Shown here: in pieces, positions 14,195 to 20,050 of the stretch
Layout: every line of letters starts with the position of its first letter
Position numbering within the stretch: position 1 is the stretch's first letter
Source: CAYYWV01 sp964475385
GTDB lineage: Bacteria; Pseudomonadota; Alphaproteobacteria; JAAXGF01
Length of the DNA: 20,050 bases
NCBI GenBank assembly: GCA_964475385.1
Contig: CAYYWV010000049.1
Span: forward strand, 1 to 20,050
Direction of reading: 5' to 3'
The notes under the pieces: generated by a model
What the model saw: the letters and a program-made list of their open reading frames with translations, nothing else
Databases searched by the model: none
Told to the model about the DNA's origin: nothing
Translations under genes and position numbers: made by a program

Positions 14195-17020
14195 GTGTTC
14201 AGAGATGATGATCGCAATAGCGGGGGAAAAGCATGGGTCCGGAGAGCCATTGCGCTCGCCGCCGTGCTGCTGGTTTACGTCGCCCCCGCCGCCATCGCCG
14301 CCCCTGACCGCGACCAGTCCAACGCCTACTACGACGACGCCCGCGCTTACCTTGAGAAAGGCGACGTCAACGCCGCTGTCATCCAGCTCAAAAACGCGCT
14401 TCAGAGCGACCCCGACAACGTCGCCGCGCGGTATCTCTTGGGCGAGATCTACGTTCGGCTCGGCAACGGCCCGGCGGCGGAGAAGGAGCTCCGCAAGGCG
14501 CGGGAGCGCGGGCTCGACGAGCCCCGCGTTGTCGTCGCTCTCGGGCGGGCCTATTTGCTGCAAGGCAAGTACGACGCGGTCCTCGACGAGATCAAGCCCG
14601 ACGCCCGCGGAGACGAGGTCGAGGCCACCGTCCTTCTGATCCGGGCGCAGGCTCTCATGGGGTTGCGCCGGCTGGACGAGGCCGAGGCCGCGGTCCGGCA
14701 AGCGGCGAGCCTGCAACCCGATGCGGCGACCGTTCATCTCGCGCTCGCCCGCGTCCTCGTGCTCAAGGGCGACGCCAAAACGGCCGAGGAGGAGATCGAC
14801 AAGGCGATCGCGGGTTCCGATGCCTTGGTCGACGCCTGGGTTCTCAAAGGCGAGCTCCGCCGTCTCAAGCGCGACTTCGAGACCGCGCTCGAGGCTTTCG
14901 GACGGGCGCTCGACCTCGCGCCCGACAGCGTCGCCGCCCATCTCGGCCGTGCGGCGACGTTGATCGATCTCGGCCGCGATGAGGATGCGCGCGCCGATAT
15001 CGAAAGGGTGCGCGAGATCGCCAAGGACCATCCGCTTGCATCGTATCTCGCCGCCCTGATCGCCGCCCGCAAGAAGGACTACGCCACGGCCGAGGACGAG
15101 CTGCTCAAGGTCTTGCGCAGGGCCGATAATCATCTGCCCAGCATTTTCCTTTACGGCGCGGTGAGCTACGCCCGGAACAACCTCGAACAGGCGGAGAGCT
15201 ACCTTTCGCGGTTCGTAAAGGCCTCCCCCGACAACGCGCCCGCCCGGAAGCTTCTCGCGGCGACGCTGATTCGCAAAAAACTGCCCGGCCGCGCGATCGA
15301 GCTGCTTTTGCCGGTGATCGAACAGACGCCCGAAGACGCCCAGACGCTCGCGCTTCTCGGCAGCGCCTACATGCAGAAACGCGATTTTGCGAAGAGCACC
15401 GAGTACTTCCAAAAGGCGGTGGAGGCCTCGCCTTCCACGACATCGACCCTACGCACCCAGCTCGCCCTCAGCCAGATGGCGATCGGAAAATCGGAGCTGG
15501 CGCTCAGCGAGCTCAAGGCCGCGTTCGAACTCAACGCCGACGAGGTCCAAGCCGGCATCCTGCTGGCGCTGGCCCAGATCAAGAAACGGGACTACGAGGG
15601 CGCGCTCGCGTCGGCGAAAGAGCTCGAGGCCCGGCTTGCGGACAACCCGTTGCCGTTCAACCTTGAAGGCGCCGCCTATCTCGGCCTCGGCAAGGTCGAT
15701 GAAGCGCGCAAGAGCTTCGAGAAGGCGCTCGCGATCCGGTCCGACTATTTTCCGGCGCGCATGAATATCGCGCAGCTCGATCTGCGCGCCGGCGAGACCG
15801 AGGCGGCGCGAGCCCAGTACCAGGCCATTCTTGAGAAAGAGAAGAACCATGTCGGCGCCCTGATGGCGCTTGCCGAGCTCGCCGCCCGCGAAAAGAAGAC
15901 GAAAGAGGCGATCGCGCTTCTCGAACGGGCGCGGGAAACCAACCCGAAGGCGGTCCAACCCCGGCTTCGGCTCGTCAACGTCTATATCGCCCAGCGCGCC
16001 GGCGAGAAAGCGCTCGCCGTGGCGCGCGAGCTTGAGACGATCGCCGGCGACAATCCGGAAGCGCTTTATGCGCTCGCCCGCGCCCAGATGGCGGCGGGCG
16101 AGGTCGACAGCGCGATTGTCACCTACCGGCGGCTTATCGGTCTCCGACCCGATTCGGGACCGGCGCTCGTCGGCCTTGCCGGCGCTCAGATCCAGGCCAA
16201 GGACTTCGCGGCCGCCCGCGAAACGCTCGCCAAAGCGCAAAAGGCCGCGCCCGATTATCTCCCCGGCCGCACGGCGGCCATTCAGCTCGAGCTTCTCGAC
16301 AAGAAGTACGACGCAGCGTTGGCGCTCGCTCGCGAACTCAGCGCCGATTATCCCAAAGCGTTCGTCGGCCCGATGCTCGAAGGCGACGCGCTCATGCGTA
16401 AGGAGGCCTTTGCCGAGGCCGCCAAGGCGTATCGCAGGGCCAACGAGCGACAGGCGAGCGCAGCGGTGGCCCTTCGCCTGTACAACGCTTGGCGTCGGGC
16501 CGGCGACATGGAGGCGGCGTTCGCCGCGCTTCGCGATTGGGTCGAGGCGAACCCTAAGGATCGCCGCATTCGGGCCGCGCTCGCCGGGGCCTATCTCAAC
16601 GCCGCGCGCTACACGGACGCGATCGCCGAGTACGAGAAGCTGCTCGCAGCCAGCCCCGAAAACCCGATTTTGCTCAACAATCTCGCGTGGGCCTATTACA
16701 AGGTCGGCGATACGCGCGCGCGCGACTATGCGCAGCGCGCCTACGACAAGGCGCCGCAGTCGTCGGAGATCGCCGATACCCTGGGCTGGATTTTGGTGAA
16801 TGAGGGCGAGCGCGAACGCGGCCTCGCGCTTCTTAAGGAGGCCGCGGCCCAGGCCCCCGACCAGTCGGAAATCCGCTACCACCTCGCCGTCGCGCTCAAT
16901 GCGGTCGGCCGCCGCGACGAGGCCCGCCGTGAGCTCGAGACGGTCGTGCGTTCAGGCCGGCCGTTTAATGGTCTGGATGAGGCCCGCAGGCTTCTACGCG
17001 CGCTTTCCTCGGGGAGTTGA
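14195..17020 (+). CDS. prsT: PEP-CTERM-system TPR-repeat protein PrsT
   Basis: 941 aa. After a short charged N-terminus (KAWVRR) comes a signal peptide IALAAVLLVYVAPAAIAA, then tandem tetratricopeptide repeats over almost the whole length (for example ARAYLEKGDVNAAVIQLKNA, GSAYMQKRDFAKSTEYFQKA, DPD or NPE turn motifs every 34 residues). This is the PrsT layout, always near PrsK and PrsR in exosortase loci, where it is thought to be a periplasmic scaffold for polysaccharide or sorted proteins. Family members are usually described as lipoproteins, but here no cysteine follows the signal peptide and the end reads AIAA-PDRD, so it looks like a soluble, signal-peptidase-I product. It lies 66 nt after prsR, probably in the same transcript. 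No reaction is assigned. Confidence 0.9.
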   Translation: MFRDDDRNSGGKAWVRRAIALAAVLLVYVAPAAIAAPDRDQSNAYYDDARAYLEKGDVNAAVIQLKNALQSDPDNVAARYLLGEIYVRLGNGPAAEKELRKARERGLDEPRVVVALGRAYLLQGKYDAVLDEIKPDARGDEVEATVLLIRAQALMGLRRLDEAEAAVRQAASLQPDAATVHLALARVLVLKGDAKTAEEEIDKAIAGSDALVDAWVLKGELRRLKRDFETALEAFGRALDLAPDSVAAHLGRAATLIDLGRDEDARADIERVREIAKDHPLASYLAALIAARKKDYATAEDELLKVLRRADNHLPSIFLYGAVSYARNNLEQAESYLSRFVKASPDNAPARKLLAATLIRKKLPGRAIELLLPVIEQTPEDAQTLALLGSAYMQKRDFAKSTEYFQKAVEASPSTTSTLRTQLALSQMAIGKSELALSELKAAFELNADEVQAGILLALAQIKKRDYEGALASAKELEARLADNPLPFNLEGAAYLGLGKVDEARKSFEKALAIRSDYFPARMNIAQLDLRAGETEAARAQYQAILEKEKNHVGALMALAELAAREKKTKEAIALLERARETNPKAVQPRLRLVNVYIAQRAGEKALAVARELETIAGDNPEALYALARAQMAAGEVDSAIVTYRRLIGLRPDSGPALVGLAGAQIQAKDFAAARETLAKAQKAAPDYLPGRTAAIQLELLDKKYDAALALARELSADYPKAFVGPMLEGDALMRKEAFAEAAKAYRRANERQASAAVALRLYNAWRRAGDMEAAFAALRDWVEANPKDRRIRAALAGAYLNAARYTDAIAEYEKLLAASPENPILLNNLAWAYYKVGDTRARDYAQRAYDKAPQSSEIADTLGWILVNEGERERGLALLKEAAAQAPDQSEIRYHLAVALNAVGRRDEARRELETVVRSGRPFNGLDEARRLLRALSSGS

Positions 17021-17035
17021 CGCGCCCCGGGCGTC
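17019..17035. terminator. Possible bidirectional terminator between convergent genes
   Basis: GACGC (17019-17023) and GCGTC (17031-17035) flank a GC-rich 7-nt loop in the 23-nt gap between the prsT stop and the stop of the convergent membrane gene. The stem is short and no T-run is evident. Confidence 0.3.
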
Positions 17036-17043
17036 GGTTCTGA

Positions 17044-18870
17044 TTAGAGTTCGGGAAGCTCCTTGCTGAGCCCTTCGGTCTCGTCCATGAGTTCCGACAG
17101 CGCCCGGCCCAGCGTCTCTGCGTCGCGACGACGGGTCTTGGCGCGCTCTTTCGCCGCTTCGGCGGCGGCCGCGCTTTCGCTTTCACCAGCCTCGGCGCTT
17201 CCATCGCCCCCCGAAGCGGCGTGGCCTCCGCCGAGCGCGCTTGCGAGCACGACGAACTTCTCGACCGTCTCGCGGCTCGCCCGGGCGGCCGCGTTCATAT
17301 CGGATGCGGCCCCGGCGATGGCCTTGCCGGCGGCGGTCTCCTCCTCTATCGCGGCGAGCAGCCGCTCTTGGGTGTCGACCACTTGGTTGAGGATCGGCGT
17401 GACCGAGAGCGCAAGGCTCTCGACCACGGTCTGAAGGCCCTGGAAGGCCGCCGCCGTCTTGGCGAGATCCTCGCTGCCGGCCGCAACCGCGGTCTTGGTG
17501 ATCTCTTCGACCCGGTCGAGCGCGGACGCGAGAAAGGCGTCGAAACGTTTCGAGTGGGCTTCGACCTCGCGGGAAAGTCCGGTCGAGAGCCGCTTGAGCT
17601 GGGTGGCGAGCGCCTTGTTCTCCTTGGCGTGACGTTCGCCTTCGGCGTCGAGCGCGGCGCGCAGCTCGCGGGCGAAGGCTTCCGCCTGGGCCGAGAGCCG
17701 CTCTCCCAGCGTCTCGGCGATCCCGGCGAAGGCCCGTTCAATATCGGCGGCGAGCGCGCTCGATGATTGGAGAAGCGCGTTGACTTCGCCGAGTTGATCG
17801 CCGAAATGGGTCTCGAGCTCGGAGAGAAACCCTTTGAGCGTGGCCGAGACCAGCTCTTGGACCCGTTCGTTCTCGTCGCGGGTCGCCTGTTCGACGGCGG
17901 AAGTCAGGGCGACCAGCGGGGTGTTGAAGGTCGAGCGGACCGCTTCCGCAAGCGTCGCCGCGGCGATCTTCGCCTGGGCGTCGAGCGTCTCCGCAAGCCG
18001 GGCGTTCTGCTCGGCCATCGCGGCGCGAAGATCGCTGCCGATGGACGAGACCGTCCGGCTCAACGCGCGCGCCTCTCGGGTCACGGCGCGTGCGAAAGAG
18101 CGCGCCGAGTCTCCTCCGTAGAGGAAAAGCCCATCGATGGCGCGCCCGAGCGCCGCAACCTGCTGATGGCGGAGCGCGATTAATATCGCGCGCGCCAGCC
18201 CGACAACGAGCGCGAAGGCGAGGGCGAGAAACAGGGCGACGAGCCCGCCTTCGGTTGCGGCGATGAGAGGAAGGGGATCGCCATTCGCGCCGGCCGACGC
18301 GCGCAGGCCGTCGACCAGCCCAAAGACGAGGCCGAGCGCGCCCACGGCGGCGAAGGCGCCGGGCAAGAGCCGGAAGAAGCGGTCGAACAGGCGGTCCTCG
18401 ACAAGCGAGTCGGCCCGGAAATAGGTCGCCGCCGGGACCGTCGCTCGATAGCGGACGCCGCGCCCGGCGGCGCCCGCATCGTCCTCGTCCTCGTCGAGGG
18501 TGACGGCGTAGTCGGCGGCGATCTCGACCAGGTCGTCGGCCTCGCCGAAAGCGGCGAGGAACTCGCGGCGGTCGGGCTCTTCGCCTTCGCGCCGGCGCGC
18601 GAGCAGCCGGTCGAGGCCGGCCATCGCCAAGCGCGCTTTGCGGAGATCGGCGATCCCGATAACCACGAAGGTCAACACGAACAAAAGGCTCGCGCCGAGC
18701 AGAACGGCGAAGACCGGGGCGAGCTCCGGGGCCCGGTCGGAAAGCCCCGGCGGCGCGTCGAACAAAGCCGCGACCAGGCCATCGATCGCGGCCGGCGCCC
18801 GCATGTACCCCTGATAGCCGGCGAAAGCGGAGACCGCGATCGCCAACGCAATCCAGAGCCGCATCAACAC
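17044..18870 (-). CDS. MotA/TolQ/ExbB (ZorA-like) membrane protein with long coiled-coil tail
   Basis: 608 aa. Four membrane helices are predicted: about 4-22, 52-75, 169-187 (GAFAAVGALGLVFGLVDGL) and 208-232 (GGLVALFLALAFALVVGL). The layout, with an ATYFRADSLV stretch before the third helix, resembles ZorA and ExbB/MotA subunits. From about 235 to 600 the protein is charged, Ala/Glu/Leu-rich and heptad-like, a long cytoplasmic coiled coil ending in an Ala/Glu-rich low-complexity part. ExbB/ZorA helices carry Thr/Ser residues lining the ion path (GTF and TS motifs); here the equivalent positions read GLV and LFLA, so ion conduction is doubtful. No ZorB, OmpA or TonB-like partner is in the window. 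GTG 18870 is chosen for its GGAG at 8-nt spacing; ATG 18864 is the alternative. It lies 72 nt downstream of the deacetylase gene and may be co-transcribed with it. Confidence 0.6.
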   Translation of the reverse strand: MLMRLWIALAIAVSAFAGYQGYMRAPAAIDGLVAALFDAPPGLSDRAPELAPVFAVLLGASLLFVLTFVVIGIADLRKARLAMAGLDRLLARRREGEEPDRREFLAAFGEADDLVEIAADYAVTLDEDEDDAGAAGRGVRYRATVPAATYFRADSLVEDRLFDRFFRLLPGAFAAVGALGLVFGLVDGLRASAGANGDPLPLIAATEGGLVALFLALAFALVVGLARAILIALRHQQVAALGRAIDGLFLYGGDSARSFARAVTREARALSRTVSSIGSDLRAAMAEQNARLAETLDAQAKIAAATLAEAVRSTFNTPLVALTSAVEQATRDENERVQELVSATLKGFLSELETHFGDQLGEVNALLQSSSALAADIERAFAGIAETLGERLSAQAEAFARELRAALDAEGERHAKENKALATQLKRLSTGLSREVEAHSKRFDAFLASALDRVEEITKTAVAAGSEDLAKTAAAFQGLQTVVESLALSVTPILNQVVDTQERLLAAIEEETAAGKAIAGAASDMNAAARASRETVEKFVVLASALGGGHAASGGDGSAEAGESESAAAAEAAKERAKTRRRDAETLGRALSELMDETEGLSKELPEL

Positions 18871-18942
18871 GTCGTCATCTCCGCTCGCACCCGTTCCGCC
18901 TGCGGACGGCCTTCAGAATACCGTAAAGCGGGCGGGAATCCG

Positions 18943-19983
18943 TCATCGTTTCGCAGCCCCCGCGACCGCCGCGTCCTGGCTGCGGGCCGCAAGCGCAAGC
19001 GCGCGGATCTCGCTCAGCGTCGCGGGGCGGCCGCCGATCTCGTTCACGAAGAAGTCGATATAGCGCGCGATTCGGTCCAGAAAGGCGTCGAGATCGCGGG
19101 GCGAGCGCACGTAAGGCGTGTGCCCCGGGGCGAGCGAGGGGCTGTGATAAGCGAGGCAAAACACGCGTTGGCCGCGCTCGAGAAGCGTTTGGGTCAGACG
19201 TCGATGCTCGGCGTGATCGACGCCTTCGGGGGTGAGCTTCATGCGTTCGAGAAGACCGAGGCGGGCGAAGATCCCAGGGAGGCGCACGGCGAGGCCCGCC
19301 GGGCGCGCGATGGCCGCATAGAGGTCCGCGCCCCAGCGCGCGCAAGCGCCGCGGAAGCCCACCGTGAGCGGCACTTCGAGAAGAGCGCCGCCGGGGCCGA
19401 ACCAGTAAGGCCCGGCCCCGCAGCGGCGAAAGTCGGGGCCGCCGTCGGCGCCGAGATCGGCGCCCGGCACCACGCTGGTGTCGATGTCGTAGCCGAGCGC
19501 GGCGAGAGTCTCGGTGGTCGCGCGGCCGACGCCGTAGCGCCCGGCCTTGTAAATATGGGGGCGGACGCCGAAGCTCGTCTCGATAGCGTCGGTGAGCCGC
19601 GCGAGCTTTTCGCGTTCGAGCGCGGGCGGCAGGTTCCCGGGATAGGAGTTGGCGGGCGTGACCGGCTCGTCGTGGGGCGGGTTGACCCAAGGGTGGAGAT
19701 GGGCGCCGATCTCGCACAACCCCTCGTCGAGGAGCTCGCGCAAAGGGCCGACCGCGCGCGGTTGGGTCGCCACCGGGTAATCGACCACGTAGACCGGACG
19801 CAGACCGTAAGGCTCGAAGACGCGATGGGCGCGGCGCTGGTGGCGGACGGTGGCGACCGCGGTGTTTTCGCGGGCGAGCGGCCGCGACCAGTCGAACTCC
19901 TCTTCGGTGTCGACGACGACGACGAGCCTCGGCGGCTCGTCGGGCGGAAGGTCGGCGGGCGTCCAGGTCTCGGGCTCGAGCAT
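18943..19983 (-). CDS. WalW-like polysaccharide deacetylase family protein (CE4/NodB fold)
   Basis: 346 aa. It has the carbohydrate-esterase-4 core: VVVVDTEEEFDW (D25, E27) as the first metal/catalytic motif and EIGAHLHPWVNPP (H95, H97) as the metal-binding histidines. These match the WalW-type subgroup linked to lipopolysaccharide or surface polysaccharide genes, rather than the deacetylase subfamily usually annotated in exosortase loci. SPSLAPGHTPY near residue 280 supplies a further histidine expected in the fold. There is no signal peptide, so it acts in the cytosol or on a membrane-linked substrate. It probably removes N-acetyl groups from a sugar of the surface polysaccharide. Start ATG 19983 has AGGA at 5-nt spacing; GTG 19986 just before it would have only 2 nt. 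Confidence 0.82.
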   Translation of the reverse strand: MLEPETWTPADLPPDEPPRLVVVVDTEEEFDWSRPLARENTAVATVRHQRRAHRVFEPYGLRPVYVVDYPVATQPRAVGPLRELLDEGLCEIGAHLHPWVNPPHDEPVTPANSYPGNLPPALEREKLARLTDAIETSFGVRPHIYKAGRYGVGRATTETLAALGYDIDTSVVPGADLGADGGPDFRRCGAGPYWFGPGGALLEVPLTVGFRGACARWGADLYAAIARPAGLAVRLPGIFARLGLLERMKLTPEGVDHAEHRRLTQTLLERGQRVFCLAYHSPSLAPGHTPYVRSPRDLDAFLDRIARYIDFFVNEIGGRPATLSEIRALALAARSQDAAVAGAAKR

Positions 19984-20009
19984 CACGGTCCTTGCAAGCG
20001 CGGACGGGC

Positions 20010-20037
20010 ATTGTAGAGGATCGCGGGAACGGGTTAA
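20010..20037 (-). promoter_or_regulatory. Sigma-70-type promoter of the deacetylase gene
   Basis: On the minus strand, TTAACC (20037-20032) and TACAAT (20015-20010) are separated by 16 bp. TACAAT matches the -10 consensus at 5 of 6 and TTAACC the -35 at 4 of 6. Transcription would begin near 20003, giving a leader of about 20 nt that includes the AGGA ribosome site. Confidence 0.5.
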
Positions 20038-20050
20038 CAGCGCATGTGCG

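Noticed and set aside
12626..15412. Long minus-strand open frame of more than 900 codons opposite prsR and prsT
   Set aside because: It is antisense to two well-conserved genes, shows no domain, and long antisense frames are expected at this GC content.
15449..16882. Minus-strand open frame opposite prsT
   Set aside because: Low-complexity composition with no recognisable fold; shadow of the TPR repeats.
17044..18870. Zorya anti-phage defence system
   Set aside because: Only a ZorA-like protein is present; no ZorB or helicase/nuclease partner, and key channel residues seem missing.
18943..19983. Standard exosortase-locus deacetylase subfamily
   Set aside because: The first motif VVVVDTEEEFDW and HLHPW fit the WalW-type subgroup better.

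Overview
The window is a GC-rich, gene-dense stretch of a Gram-negative chromosome. Codon use, the SPOR-domain style, the WalW-type deacetylase and the PrsK/PrsR/PrsT set fit an alphaproteobacterium; I cannot name a genus. All large genes show uniform GC-rich codon use and no transposase, tRNA, rRNA or CRISPR is visible. The main theme is envelope and exopolysaccharide biology around an exosortase (XrtA/PEP-CTERM type) locus, although no exosortase and no PEP-CTERM substrate lies in this window.

Layout. 1-272: non-coding, with a cluster of degenerate GC-rich repeats and a strong hairpin. 273-4089 (minus strand): a PAS_5-like protein, then a LuxI-like PEP-CTERM-associated acyltransferase (N-acyl amino acid synthase type), then a ThiF/E1 plus nitroreductase fusion that starts 2 nt after the acyltransferase stop. 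4107-9063 (plus strand, diverging from the PAS gene across only 17 nt): a coupled trio of an MMPL/RND transporter, a periplasmic LolA-like protein and an outer-membrane barrel with an N-terminal SPOR domain. 9064-9273: a regulatory region rich in dyads, including a CRP-like site. 9274-17020 (plus): polyprenyl glycosylphosphotransferase, PrsK histidine kinase, PrsR sigma-54-type response regulator and PrsT TPR protein. 17044-19983 (minus, converging on prsT): a WalW-like polysaccharide deacetylase with its own promoter, then a MotA/ExbB/ZorA-like membrane protein with a long coiled-coil tail.

How the parts may work together. The glycosyltransferase starts repeat-unit assembly on the lipid carrier. 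PrsK and PrsR form the two-component pair that in known systems controls PEP-CTERM protein genes with sigma-54. PrsT is a periplasmic TPR scaffold. The left half looks like a candidate lipid pathway: an acyltransferase makes an N-acylated product, an E1-like/flavin enzyme may modify it, and the divergent transporter, LolA-like carrier and barrel could move a lipid across the envelope. That link is inferred from gene order only and is the part of the window most likely to be undescribed.
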